From Flavobacteriales bacterium (GTDB lineage: Bacteria > Bacteroidota > Bacteroidia > Flavobacteriales_F > PHOS-HE28), in NCBI GenBank assembly GCA_016788295.1, contig JAEUSY010000004.1, positions 248,001 through 312,000 on the forward strand: a DNA stretch of 64,000 nucleotides, read 5' to 3'. Numbering within the stretch: position 1 is the first letter of the stretch; every line of letters begins with the position of its first letter. A program made the translations under genes and the position numbers. The notes under the pieces were generated by a model. The model was not told where the DNA came from. It was given only the letters and a program-made list of their open reading frames with translations, and made no database searches. This document shows, piece after piece, positions 41,977-51,569 of the stretch.

Positions 41977-44484
41977 ATGTACAAGCGCACTTTACAGCCT
42001 ATCCTGCTTATCACCCTGCTGGCCTTTGGCCTGGCCGGACCGGTTTCCGCGCAGCGCCCAGGGGGTGGCGCGCCTCCGGCGCTCGGGCGGATCTACGGAA
42101 GAGTGTTGGATGCCACCACCAAGAAGCCGGCCGAGTATGCCACCATAGCGGTTTACACTGTTCGTAACGACAGTCTGGTCGGTGGCACCATTGTTCGGGG
42201 CAACGGTGATTTCGACGTGGACAAACTTCCCTTGGGGAAACTGCGGATACAGATCAGCTTTATTGGTTATACCGCATTGACAGTGGAGGCTCAACTGAGC
42301 CGTGAGCGGTTGGAACAGGACATGGGCAACCTGATGCTGAAGCCCGATGCCGAACTGCTAAAGGAAGTGGAAGTGGTGGGTGAACGCGCCACCACGGTGA
42401 TGCAGGTTGACCGACGGGTATTCAACGTGGAGAAAGACCTGAGCACGCAAGGGGGAACCGGTGTGGATGTGATGAAGAACGTGCCCGGCCTTAGCGTGGA
42501 CGTTGAAGGCAATGTGGAAATGCGCGGATCGCGTCCATTGGTGCTGATCGATGGCAGGCCCACCAGCATGCAGCTGGACCAGATCCCTGCCGAGGACATC
42601 GAACGTGTGGAAGTGATCACCAACCCATCGGTGGCCTTTGATGCGAACACCACTGGAGGCATCATCAACGTGGTGCTGAAGAAGAACACCAAGCCGGGCT
42701 ACTACGGCCAAGTACAGGCCGGTGTGGGCACCAACGATCGTTACCAAGGCGGCTTCAACCTGAACGCGCGCGATGGACGCTGGAGCTACAACCTATCATA
42801 TAATTACAACACCGGTCGGAACCTCACCGATGGCGAGACGGATCGCACTGACCTGCTGAACGGGGCTTCCACTGGCCGCTTCCTTCAGGATGCCAGCAAC
42901 AATGGCAAGAACACCATGAACGGAGGGCGCCTGGGTCTGGAATGGCGCCAGAGCAACCGGAACACGTGGGGGCTTTCCTTCAATGGAAGGCAGCGCGAAA
43001 TGGGATCAAGTGAGACCCAGGATTTCCGTTCGGAGGATGGCAATGGCGAATTGCTCCGCACGGGCTACCAGATCAACACTTCCCTGTCCGAGAACTTCAG
43101 CTATACCGGCCAGCTCTCATTCCGACGCAAGGCACCGAAAGAAGGCAAGGAATGGAGCGCTGACCTGACCTACAATGGCTGGAACCGGGACAGTGATGCA
43201 AGCTTCAACATCAACAGCACGGAAGCGAACGGGGGCACCACACCGGGCAGCCCCAGCACACAACAGAACCTGGGTGGCAGCAATGCGAACACTTACACGT
43301 TCCAACTGGATGCCGTGGACCCGTTGAGCGAACGCACCAAGATCGAGTACGGCGTAAAGTCGAACTGGAACCTGGACAACACCTGGCTGAACGTGTACAT
43401 CACTCGTCCGGATATTGGTGTGCCAGTGCGCGACAGCACGCTGAGCAACAACTACGACATCACCGACATCATCAACGCGGCCTACTTCAACTGGTCGCAG
43501 AAGCTGAACGACCGATGGAGCCTGATGGCAGGTCTTCGCTTCGAGCAAACGTGGTACGAGACCGTGCTGCGCGATACCGACCAACGCTTCAGTTACAAAT
43601 ACCCTGATGGCACCGAGAACCTGGCCAAGGCACTGTTCCCCTCGGTCTATCTGGTGCGGCGTTGGGAAGGCAGCACGCGCGAGCTTCAGGTGAACTTTTC
43701 CCGCAAGATCGATCGGCCGCGGTTCTGGCAGATCATGCCCTTCATCATGTTCGCGGACAGTCGGAACCTGCGTATTGGCAACCCCACACTGGCACCCGAA
43801 CTGAGCAACCTGGCCGAAGTGAACCACCTGTTGCCCTTCCTGGGCGGCAAGGCCAGCTGGCTCACATCCGTTTACGGACGCTACACACAGGATGTGATCA
43901 CCGGATATGCCACTCCGCTTGGCGAGGACAGCTTGGTATTGCTGAACACGTTCGTGAACGGCAGTTACAGCGCGAACGGAGGTTGGGAGAACGTGTTCAA
44001 GTTCGACCCCATGAAAGGGTTGCAGATCACGCTGAGCGGTACAGTGCAATACACGGACATCGCCTTGTCATCCGCGCAGGGTGGCGACCGCAACCAAGGC
44101 TTCAATTGGAACGCGAAGGCACTGGTGAGCTACCGCTTTGGCAGCAAGAGCAACTGGGCGATGCAAATGAACGGCGAATACGAAGGACCGCGTATCCAGC
44201 CGCAAGGCCGCACGCTTTCGCAGTACGGTGTCGACCTATCCCTGAACCGCGAGTTCACCAAACAATGGAGCGCCAACCTCTCAGTGAACGATGTGTTCTA
44301 CACGCGTCGCTGGGGTCAGGTGCTGGACACGCCTACCATTTATCAGGAGAACTTCCGTCGGCGCGAGCAACGTTTCGTGCGCCTGACGCTGACCTGGAAA
44401 TTCGGCGAGCGCGATGCATCACTCTTCCGGCGCAGAGGTCAACAGCAGCGTGAACCGGGCGGTGGCGGCGATATGGAGATGTGA
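41977..44484 (+). CDS. TonB-dependent receptor-like outer-membrane protein
   Basis: An 835-residue outer-membrane protein. After the signal peptide (LLITLLAFGLAGPVSAQ) comes a carboxypeptidase regulatory-like domain (GRIYGRVLDATTKKPAEYAT, LRIQISFIGYTALTV), a plug domain (GGTGVDVMKNVPGLSVDVEG, PLVLIDGRPTSMQLDQIPAE, VEVITNPSVAFDANTTGGII) and a long beta barrel of the outer-membrane beta-barrel family 3 type. The last residues are disordered (RRRGQQQREPGGGGDMEM), so the usual terminal aromatic strand is followed by an extra tail. It probably imports or binds a small ligand or is a porin-like TonB receptor without SusD partner. TACTTTTG, an exact -7 element, lies 8 bases before the start, but without a -33 partner. 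Confidence 0.85.
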   Translation: MYKRTLQPILLITLLAFGLAGPVSAQRPGGGAPPALGRIYGRVLDATTKKPAEYATIAVYTVRNDSLVGGTIVRGNGDFDVDKLPLGKLRIQISFIGYTALTVEAQLSRERLEQDMGNLMLKPDAELLKEVEVVGERATTVMQVDRRVFNVEKDLSTQGGTGVDVMKNVPGLSVDVEGNVEMRGSRPLVLIDGRPTSMQLDQIPAEDIERVEVITNPSVAFDANTTGGIINVVLKKNTKPGYYGQVQAGVGTNDRYQGGFNLNARDGRWSYNLSYNYNTGRNLTDGETDRTDLLNGASTGRFLQDASNNGKNTMNGGRLGLEWRQSNRNTWGLSFNGRQREMGSSETQDFRSEDGNGELLRTGYQINTSLSENFSYTGQLSFRRKAPKEGKEWSADLTYNGWNRDSDASFNINSTEANGGTTPGSPSTQQNLGGSNANTYTFQLDAVDPLSERTKIEYGVKSNWNLDNTWLNVYITRPDIGVPVRDSTLSNNYDITDIINAAYFNWSQKLNDRWSLMAGLRFEQTWYETVLRDTDQRFSYKYPDGTENLAKALFPSVYLVRRWEGSTRELQVNFSRKIDRPRFWQIMPFIMFADSRNLRIGNPTLAPELSNLAEVNHLLPFLGGKASWLTSVYGRYTQDVITGYATPLGEDSLVLLNTFVNGSYSANGGWENVFKFDPMKGLQITLSGTVQYTDIALSSAQGGDRNQGFNWNAKALVSYRFGSKSNWAMQMNGEYEGPRIQPQGRTLSQYGVDLSLNREFTKQWSANLSVNDVFYTRRWGQVLDTPTIYQENFRRREQRFVRLTLTWKFGERDASLFRRRGQQQREPGGGGDMEM

Positions 44485-44501
44485 CCCGCCAGTGGCGCGC
44501 T

Positions 44502-45470
44502 TCACAACGGGACCACTTCGAACTGTGGGCAGCCGACCTGGCCTGTGCTACTGTAGAACTCCAGGAAACGCAGTTTGAAGTAGAAGCCAGCAGCATCCTG
44601 TATGATGTACACGATACGATCGTTCACCATGTAGGAGCTCGTCTCGAACGAGTAGGTCTTCCAATCGTAGCCTATGGCATCACGTCGTCCACTGAAGGGG
44701 TGGGCGATAGTGTCGTTCAATGTCACCTGTGCGATATCGGCATCCGGAATACGGGCCACTCGTGTGCGACCTTGGTCCATAAGCACGCCCGTAACGATGT
44801 AAGGCATGAACGGCTCATAGAACTGATGCGTGTACTGCGTGATCACCATGTCCCATGCACCAATGGGCGGGAACACGTTCACAACACCGTTCACGAAATG
44901 AAGTGCAGTGGCACTGCGTGAGGCATCCTTGTTCACCACGATGGTCTGTAGACCGCTGCCATTGAGCATCGCTACCTGCAAGGTGTAGCTAGCGGCATCC
45001 ACCCCATCAAAACGCACCTTGCGGAAACCAAGCTGCTGGCCCAATGCGTCGTAGCCCATGTCAACCAGATAAACATGACCAGTACCTCGCCAGTCACCGA
45101 TGGCCGTACTGTCCGGATGACCACTGGGGGCGTCGATATGACGCGTAATGAACATGCCAGCAGTATCGTGCGCCGCCGTAATTTCAACGGCACCAAGGTC
45201 CATGGCCGACATCAACATGGATCCGTTCAGGCGCACGCGCCACCCATCAGCGCCATTTTCAAAGGCCAGGTTCCAAGCGGTCTTCGGATTGCTGGAAACG
45301 ACCGTTCCACTGCTCACATCGATCCAAAGCTGTTCGTTGTAACCGGGGCCCATGCACACCTGCATGACGCTCCCCTCGCCACGCGGACGCGCGGGCACAG
45401 GCAGCTCGTCCTTCAAACACCCGGTAAGAACGGTGAGCGCAAACAGTGATGAAAGGAAGATGCGTGACAT
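44502..45470 (-). CDS. HmuY family lipoprotein
   Basis: A 322-residue lipoprotein (lipobox TVLTGC, Cys18) with the HmuY-like beta fold. Landmarks are AWNLAFENGADGWRVRLNGS near the start and IGYDWKTYSFETSSYMVNDR, IVYIIQDAAGFYFKLRFLEF near the end. HmuY proteins bind heme on the cell surface and hand it to a TonB-dependent receptor; the heme ligands of Porphyromonas HmuY are not kept in the wider family, so the ligand is uncertain here. It starts six bases after the stop codon of a TonB-dependent receptor gene on the same strand, the usual HmuY/HmuR arrangement. Confidence 0.85.
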   Translation of the reverse strand: MSRIFLSSLFALTVLTGCLKDELPVPARPRGEGSVMQVCMGPGYNEQLWIDVSSGTVVSSNPKTAWNLAFENGADGWRVRLNGSMLMSAMDLGAVEITAAHDTAGMFITRHIDAPSGHPDSTAIGDWRGTGHVYLVDMGYDALGQQLGFRKVRFDGVDAASYTLQVAMLNGSGLQTIVVNKDASRSATALHFVNGVVNVFPPIGAWDMVITQYTHQFYEPFMPYIVTGVLMDQGRTRVARIPDADIAQVTLNDTIAHPFSGRRDAIGYDWKTYSFETSSYMVNDRIVYIIQDAAGFYFKLRFLEFYSSTGQVGCPQFEVVPL

Positions 45471-45476
45471 CGGCGA

Positions 45477-47738
45477 TCACTTTCGCTTTTTGAGATCCAG
45501 CTCCAGACGGATGAAATAGGTGCGGCCCGTGGTCATTGGAACACTTACACCTCCTCCACTGTGCGCTCCCGCCGCCATGGTGGCCTGCACGTTCTGCACA
45601 TTGAAGAGGTCCTTGCAGCCGAGGCTGATGGATGAACGGCCTTCCCAGAAACGCTTGGTCACGTTCATATCAGCCATGTTGTAATCGCCAATGAAGGACC
45701 GGCCCACCTCACCGTCGTTCTCGAACGTATAGGCGCTCACTTCGCCCTGATATTTCCAGAACATCGAGATGCTCCAACCCGTCTTCATCCATTGGTGCGT
45801 GAGCGATGCACGTGCCTCGGGCGAGAGCAGCCAGGGTTCATCATGCTCCATCGCCATCTCATCGAGTCGCGCGGTGAGCCCACCACCGACCGAAACGACC
45901 CAATGGCCATTGTCCCAGCTGGACCCGATGGTACCGCCAGCGGTGTGCAGTCGACCGACATTGATGTAGGTGTAGGTGGTGGTGCTGACCTGTGCCAACG
46001 TGATGAGATCGTCGATGGCGTTGTAGAACAATCCCAGCTCACTGCGATAGACACCCTTGTCCTTGGCGTGCCGGTAGCTGAGCGCCGCATTCATGCTGTG
46101 CGAGCGTTCGGCATTCAGGTCCGGGTTGCCCACGATGTCGTGGTTGACATCCACGAAGTAGAGATAAAGCTCCTTGAGCGAAGGGGCGCGGAAGCCTTGC
46201 GCATAGGAAGCTCGCAGGGTGAACGCATCTGTAAGTGTCCACCGCACGTTGACCGAGGGTATCACCGGCGCGCCATAGCGCGTATTGTAAGCGGCACGTA
46301 GTCCCGGCCTAAGGGTGATGCGCGCTGTGGGCAGGTATTCCAGACTGGCGAACACTGCGTAGTCTCCGATCTCCTCACCTCCTTCAGCGATACGATCGCC
46401 ACTACCCGTCTCCAAGTTGAGGTCATAGCCGACCTCATAGCGCAAGCGAGCGCTATCGGGTGATACGGCGAAGGTGCCTCGCAGATTGGTGAGCGTGAAC
46501 CGGGATGTGTCCTGCATACCCTCGGCCGTGATGAGAATGGCATCGAGGTCGGTAAGATCACGGAACCACGTGTTGCGGGTCCGTGTGTAGCGATTGTGCG
46601 CTGCCAACATGTTCAGGCTGCGACCGCCAGAGAAGCGACGTTCGGCGAACACGGCATTGTCCAAACGCAGTGTAACGTACTCCTCATCGAAGGCGGTCTC
46701 GTAATAGGGCGCACGCGGACGCCCTCGATTGATGATGTGATCATCCATCACCTCGCCCTTGTAGTTCAACCTCCAATCACCCAAGCGGATGCCATAGCCC
46801 ACCCTGCCGAAATACTGTTCGCGGGGCTTCCATTGTTGGTAACGCGACATATCGGCCGGGGCAGGCTCGAAGCTGGGTATGCCTTGCTGGCCGGGGTCCC
46901 AGCCTCCGAAGAAGTTTCTTCCTGCGGTAATGAGCAGATCATGTCGCCCCCATTTTCCGCCACCTGAAAGCGTGGTGTTCAAACGACCGATATGTTCGGC
47001 ATACACGGAGGCCTTAAGCGCAAATGGGGAGGCAATGCTCTTCCGCGTGATGAGATTGATGGTGCCCGCCAATGCGTTCGTGCCGTAGTTGACACTGAGA
47101 GGACCTTCAATGATCTCCGCGCGCTCAACGCCGGTAAGGTCCAGCTGCGCCAGATCGATGTTGCCGTCCTGGCGACCCACCACAGGCACACCATCCACCA
47201 GGATCTTCACGTTCTGCCCACCGAGGCCCTGCATGCTGAGCGAGGTCCCGAGCACATTATCCTGCGACAGGCGGATGTTCAGCTCGTTCCGCAGTGCATC
47301 GCCAAGGTTATTGGCGGCCATGCGTTTGAACTGTGTATCATCCAACACGCGCACTTTGTGTACGGCTTTCTCGGGTGCTCCGGGCGCATACTGGCCGGTC
47401 ACCACCACTTCCTGCAAGCCCACCGATGCCCTCTCCATGCGGTAGGTCCTTGGTGCGGTCGAACGTAGCGTATCAACAATGGCGACATTTCCGAGGAAGG
47501 AGATCCGCACCACAACACCGTTCGCGAGCAGCTCAGGCCCCAATGGAAGCTCTGCCCTGCCATCCGGAGCGCTCACAACCAACTGACCCTGGCCACCATC
47601 GAGAGGTTGCCACGCGATGTGTGCATACGGCACTGGCGCACCGGTCACTGCCTCCACCACTTCGATGGCCACCTGCCCACGAACAGCAACGACCAGGAAC
47701 AGGAGCACCGGCAAGAAAAGGAGCCGCTTGCTCAGCAT
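45477..47738 (-). CDS. TonB-dependent receptor paired with HmuY lipoprotein
   Basis: A 753-residue TonB-dependent receptor. Signal peptide LLFLPVLLFLVVAVRGQ; a short carboxypeptidase-like N-terminal domain (EAVTGAPVPYAHIAWQPLDG, VVVRISFLG); TonB-box-like GLQEVVVTGQY; plug with NNLGDALRNELNIRLSQDN, LGGQNVKILVDGVPVVGRQD, VERAEIIEGPLSVNYGTNAL, LAGTINLIT; and a beta barrel with the final strand GRTYFIRLELDLKKRK. It is likely the energy-coupled importer that takes the ligand held by the HmuY lipoprotein encoded just downstream. I set the start at the methionine preceding the signal peptide. A second receptor gene lies 92 bases upstream. Confidence 0.9.
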   Translation of the reverse strand: MLSKRLLFLPVLLFLVVAVRGQVAIEVVEAVTGAPVPYAHIAWQPLDGGQGQLVVSAPDGRAELPLGPELLANGVVVRISFLGNVAIVDTLRSTAPRTYRMERASVGLQEVVVTGQYAPGAPEKAVHKVRVLDDTQFKRMAANNLGDALRNELNIRLSQDNVLGTSLSMQGLGGQNVKILVDGVPVVGRQDGNIDLAQLDLTGVERAEIIEGPLSVNYGTNALAGTINLITRKSIASPFALKASVYAEHIGRLNTTLSGGGKWGRHDLLITAGRNFFGGWDPGQQGIPSFEPAPADMSRYQQWKPREQYFGRVGYGIRLGDWRLNYKGEVMDDHIINRGRPRAPYYETAFDEEYVTLRLDNAVFAERRFSGGRSLNMLAAHNRYTRTRNTWFRDLTDLDAILITAEGMQDTSRFTLTNLRGTFAVSPDSARLRYEVGYDLNLETGSGDRIAEGGEEIGDYAVFASLEYLPTARITLRPGLRAAYNTRYGAPVIPSVNVRWTLTDAFTLRASYAQGFRAPSLKELYLYFVDVNHDIVGNPDLNAERSHSMNAALSYRHAKDKGVYRSELGLFYNAIDDLITLAQVSTTTYTYINVGRLHTAGGTIGSSWDNGHWVVSVGGGLTARLDEMAMEHDEPWLLSPEARASLTHQWMKTGWSISMFWKYQGEVSAYTFENDGEVGRSFIGDYNMADMNVTKRFWEGRSSISLGCKDLFNVQNVQATMAAGAHSGGGVSVPMTTGRTYFIRLELDLKKRK

Positions 47739-47830
47739 GATCGGGGAACCGGACAGGGCGCGCATTTCGGGCACACAAAGGACCGAAGCCACCGCGCGCG
47801 GAATGTCATACGACCGTCAAGCGACAGCCA

Positions 47831-50041
47831 CTAAAGCCGGGCACCAAGGGTGACCAGAAAGGTGCGGCCGTTACCGGGCAGCGCGCCGGGCCCCGGATAG
47901 CCCCCGGAACGCCTGGTGGCATATGCTTCGTCGGTGACGTTATTCACGCCCAAGCGCAGCTCCAAGCCATTGCGGAACGTATGCCCCCCGTTGATGTCCA
48001 GCACCTGATAGCCCGCCAAACGGCCCACCGTAGCAGCCGCATTGGGCTCAACGGTATTGGCCGCATCGGTAAACACGGATCCCGTTCGGCTCAAATTCAC
48101 CGTTGCGGAGAACCCACGACGTTGGTAATTGATGCCATAGCGCTCGATGTTGTTCGGGGCGTATTCCACGCGCTTCCCTTCGATGCCACGCACGGGGTCG
48201 TTCACCAGGGCCGGGTTGTTCCAGCTGGTGTAGCGCGCATCCATCCAGGTCACCGATGCATGCACTCGCAGGCTGGCCGGGCGTTCACCAGCGATCAGGC
48301 GAAGGACATCCAGTTCCACATAGGCCTCAACACCCTGGCTTTGCGAGGTGCCGATATTGGTGCGATAGGCCACACCATCGCGCAGCACGGTGCCAATGCG
48401 GTCGCGGTAAAGCAATTGGAACACGCCGACATCGAAGGTGACATAGCGTGCCAAAGAACCGCGATAGCCGGCCTCCATGTTGTAGCCGTTCGCGTCCTTC
48501 ATGTTCGGGTCGATGATGTCCGTAGTAGCGGCCGGCGTGAGTTCCGAAAACAGCACGGGGCGGTACGCCGTGCTGAAATTGGCGTAAGCATTGGTGCTGG
48601 CCGTAGTCCTATACTCCAGACCTGTGCCGAAAAGAATGACCTGGCGCTGCCTCTCAGAAGGCTCAAGCGTACCTGTGGAAGATGTGTTCAAATAGCCCTT
48701 CGCGGTCGAGGCGATATGCTCGAATCGCACACCGGGCACGACGCTCAGGTTCCTGCCCACGCTGAAGATATTCTCGGCGAACACGGCGAAGTTGCTCGTT
48801 GTGTATTCCAGTTCACGACCGTACACCGGATCGGTCAGCGAAAGGTCCAGATCACTGCCCGTGGTGCCCCTGCCAAGCAAGTGACGTTGTGTGGTACCCC
48901 CGAAAGCCCGAACACCGGTGGCCAGGTCCGAGGGCTTGCCGAGCACCTTGTAGGAATGATGCAACCTCAGTTCAGCACCTGCATTGGCATACTCATCGCG
49001 ATCTACCTGACGTGGAGCGTAGGCGCGGGTGATGCTGCTGATCGTGTCTGGTTCAGTGATCGGCTTCATGAATCCCACGCTGTTGCGCTCTGCGAAGGTC
49101 CCGAAGCACTTCAGGCTCATGCGCGTGCGCTCCGTAAGCACCATGTCGGCAGTTACGGCAGCAACGCTCCATGGCGCATTGAACCAATTACGCGCCCGGT
49201 CAGAGTACTGCGGATCCGCTTGAAGCTGAGCATCCGTGAGCCCGCCCGGTTGCTGGCTGGAATAGTCCATTCGCGTGTACTCCAGACCAAGGGTGAACCG
49301 CTTGCTGAATGCATGGGTCAAAGACACTTGTCCCGTATTGGTCACATAGCGGCTATTGGTTCGCCAACCATCGGCACTGCGGTGATGCCAGAACGCGTAG
49401 TAGGAAGTACGGCCGACCGTGCCTCCAAGTGCATTGTAGGCATTGAACAGACCATAGGAGCCCGCCGTTTGGCGCGTTTCAAAGGCCAACTTCCTACCTG
49501 CCACACCACGCTTCAACCGGTAATTGAGCAGGCCTCCGAACTGCGGACCGAACTGTAGCGATGCCGAACCGCGGATGATCTCGATACGCTCTACGGCCTC
49601 CATGGGCGGAGCGTAATAGGCTTCCGGATAACCGAAGGGCTCAGCGGCGATATCGTATCCGTTCTGGCGCACATTGAACTCCCATGAGCGATTGGGGCTG
49701 AGGCCACGTGCGGCCACGCTCATTTGTATGCCCGACCCTTCGCTTTCCCAGATACTGATGCCCGGCACCTTCGCGAACAGTTGCCGCGCATTGTTCGTGG
49801 AAAGGTCCGCATCCAGGCCTGCGACCTGCACCACCTCGTTCTTCTTTCCCGCAGCAACTATGCCTCCTTCCACAGGCTTCATCCGCTCCACCACATTATG
49901 TGGTCGGTGGCCTTCTATGTGCACCTCCTTCAGATCCACTTTGCGCAAGGTGTCCTGCTGAGCCTGCACAACGAAAGCGCATGGAATGAGCATCGCCGCA
50001 TACGCGGTACGCAGAAAAGACAGATACATGGGAAAGGCCAT
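47831..50041 (-). CDS. TonB-dependent receptor (FecA-like)
   Basis: A 736-residue TonB-dependent receptor with a plug and barrel. After the signal peptide (YAAMLIPCAFVVQAQ) follow LRKVDLKEVHIEGHRPHNVV (TonB-box region), plug motifs NNARQLFAKVPGISIWES, MSVAARGLSPNRSWEFNVRQ and VERIEIIRGSASLQFGPQFG, and barrel strands ending with the aromatic-like strand GRTFLVTLGARL. The plug resembles ferric citrate or siderophore receptors (FecA type), and no N-terminal signalling domain is present. Start chosen at MAFPMYLSF; a methionine four codons later also works. It lies between a terminator upstream and the HmuY-linked receptor downstream; the 92-base gap after it lacks a terminator, so they may be co-transcribed. 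Confidence 0.9.
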   Translation of the reverse strand: MAFPMYLSFLRTAYAAMLIPCAFVVQAQQDTLRKVDLKEVHIEGHRPHNVVERMKPVEGGIVAAGKKNEVVQVAGLDADLSTNNARQLFAKVPGISIWESEGSGIQMSVAARGLSPNRSWEFNVRQNGYDIAAEPFGYPEAYYAPPMEAVERIEIIRGSASLQFGPQFGGLLNYRLKRGVAGRKLAFETRQTAGSYGLFNAYNALGGTVGRTSYYAFWHHRSADGWRTNSRYVTNTGQVSLTHAFSKRFTLGLEYTRMDYSSQQPGGLTDAQLQADPQYSDRARNWFNAPWSVAAVTADMVLTERTRMSLKCFGTFAERNSVGFMKPITEPDTISSITRAYAPRQVDRDEYANAGAELRLHHSYKVLGKPSDLATGVRAFGGTTQRHLLGRGTTGSDLDLSLTDPVYGRELEYTTSNFAVFAENIFSVGRNLSVVPGVRFEHIASTAKGYLNTSSTGTLEPSERQRQVILFGTGLEYRTTASTNAYANFSTAYRPVLFSELTPAATTDIIDPNMKDANGYNMEAGYRGSLARYVTFDVGVFQLLYRDRIGTVLRDGVAYRTNIGTSQSQGVEAYVELDVLRLIAGERPASLRVHASVTWMDARYTSWNNPALVNDPVRGIEGKRVEYAPNNIERYGINYQRRGFSATVNLSRTGSVFTDAANTVEPNAAATVGRLAGYQVLDINGGHTFRNGLELRLGVNNVTDEAYATRRSGGYPGPGALPGNGRTFLVTLGARL

Positions 50042-50111
50042 TTTGAAGCGCACAAAGGACTCTTCCCACAACCGAGCACCCTATACCACGATCAGGGTAA
50101 TCACATCAACG

Positions 50112-50150
50112 AAGAGGCCCCGGATATCGCTCGGATATCCGGGGCCTCTT
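50112..50150 (-). terminator. Terminator between the HmuY-like T9SS cargo and the receptor genes
   Basis: A 17-bp perfect stem (AAGAGGCCCCGGATATC and its complement) with a 5-base loop; on the minus strand it follows the stop codon of the T9SS HmuY-like gene by about 15 bases. Confidence 0.85.
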
Positions 50151-50164
50151 GAAAGCGGTATGGA

Positions 50165-51397
50165 TCACTCCACCACGAAGCGGGCCGTGGCGTTGAGGCC
50201 TGCGCCCATCAACCTCGCAACGTACATACCGGGACGCAGCGCGCTGACATCGAGCACACGGTCCGTAAGGCCACCGTTGCCATTGAAGTTGTCCTGCATC
50301 ACCAAGCGACCGTTCATATCGGTGACCGTCAGCGAGATGCTGGCAGCAGGTGTATCCATAATGATGCGTGTGGCGCCGTTAGCAACAGGATTGGGGAATA
50401 CGGCGAAGGTGGATGTGGCGGCCTCCTCCATGCCTACACCGCTCACCAGCTCCTGTGTGAAGGTCATGTTGCCATTGCTGCTTCCACCATAGCCGATGAA
50501 AATGAGCTTCCAGATATTGCCTACTTGGTCCTGCACGAAGTAGGTCCGGTCCTGCGCGTACTCATACTGGAACGTGGTCATGTTGAAGGTCTTCCAATCG
50601 GAGCCGATGATGTTGATATCAGCGCTGAACTCCTCACCCCACCACTGGGCATTACCCGAGGGCACGCCATCCACTTGAAGGGCCGTTACGTTCTTGTTCT
50701 GCAACACACCGGCCACAGGGTATGCTGTCGGGACGAAACCAACATACTTAGTGAAGAGCAGGTCCCAGGTGGCCGTGGCGGGTTCAGGGTTGAGCGTGGC
50801 CCCCGTGGCGAAACTGAAGTAACCGAAGTTCTTGCCCATGTAACCGGACTTCGAGAGCGAGGTGGTCACTTCCTCGGAACCATCGAGGTTGGCATAGGTG
50901 AACGAATAGGTGCCGCTAAGCAGCGAGTTGATGCGCAGCTTCTTGTAAGTGGCACTACCCAGATCGATCACGTAGACCTTGGCACCTACGATGGCGTGGG
51001 TGATCATGTTGTAGATGCCCCAACCCACATTAACCCCATCGGGTTCAGAGAGGTTGTTGCCATTGTTGAGCGCACCAACGGACCAGTTTGTCTCTGAGTT
51101 GTGGATGACCGTCCAGTTCGTCTCATCGAATGTGTTCAAACCGGCCCAATCGGCAACGGGAACGTTGGTCTCCCAAATGGACAGGCCCTTTGCGGTGTTC
51201 ACCCGGATGGAGGATGTGAAGCCGGTGATCTCGAAAGCCAGGTCCCAATCGGCCAAAGGAGCAGCGGCCACCTCGCCGTTCTGAAGGCTATAAAAGGTCT
51301 GGGAGGAATTGGCCGCACCGGTGGAAACAGTGACCGTGGTCTGAGCGGATAACGCAGTGGTAAGCACTGCGGCAAGAACAAGTGTATAGAGTCGCAT
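50165..51397 (-). CDS. HmuY-like protein with T9SS sorting domain
   Basis: A 410-residue exported protein. Signal peptide MRLYTLVLAAVLTTALSAQ; a HmuY-like domain (residues about 20-320) with ADWDLAFEITGFTSSIRVN, VIDLGSATYKKLRINSLLSG, ATWDLLFTKY, SDWKTFNMTTFQYEYAQDR and NIWKLIFIGYGGSSNGNMTF; then a T9SS type A sorting domain starting STFAVFPNPVANGATRIIMD and ending GMYVARLMGAGLNATARFVV. It is therefore a surface-anchored or secreted counterpart of the lipoprotein HmuY encoded 5 kb downstream. The start is at the methionine of the signal peptide; the open frame extends 53 codons further up without coding character. It is separated from the receptor genes by a strong terminator. Confidence 0.9.
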   Translation of the reverse strand: MRLYTLVLAAVLTTALSAQTTVTVSTGAANSSQTFYSLQNGEVAAAPLADWDLAFEITGFTSSIRVNTAKGLSIWETNVPVADWAGLNTFDETNWTVIHNSETNWSVGALNNGNNLSEPDGVNVGWGIYNMITHAIVGAKVYVIDLGSATYKKLRINSLLSGTYSFTYANLDGSEEVTTSLSKSGYMGKNFGYFSFATGATLNPEPATATWDLLFTKYVGFVPTAYPVAGVLQNKNVTALQVDGVPSGNAQWWGEEFSADINIIGSDWKTFNMTTFQYEYAQDRTYFVQDQVGNIWKLIFIGYGGSSNGNMTFTQELVSGVGMEEAATSTFAVFPNPVANGATRIIMDTPAASISLTVTDMNGRLVMQDNFNGNGGLTDRVLDVSALRPGMYVARLMGAGLNATARFVVE

Positions 51398-51504
51398 TCG
51401 CGTGTAGGGGTTAGTTACGGTTTGCAAAGCAACCTGTGATGCCCATTGCACTGCGTCACAATACTGTCGAACGTCAAGACCATCCATGGATCTGACAAAA
51501 ATCA

Positions 51505-51550
51505 GCGAGGCCCGGGTCGTCCCGACGTATCGGGACTTCCCAGGCCTCGC
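51505..51550 (-). terminator. Terminator of the seven-repeat cargo gene
   Basis: A long interrupted hairpin: outer arms GCGAGGCCCGGG and CCCAGGCCTCGC (one mismatch), inner arms GTCCCGA/TCGGGAC. On the minus strand it is followed by TGATTTTTGTC, a good U-tract, 20 bases after the stop codon at 51570. Confidence 0.85.
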
Positions 51551-51569
51551 CTTCACCGGACCTCCATTA

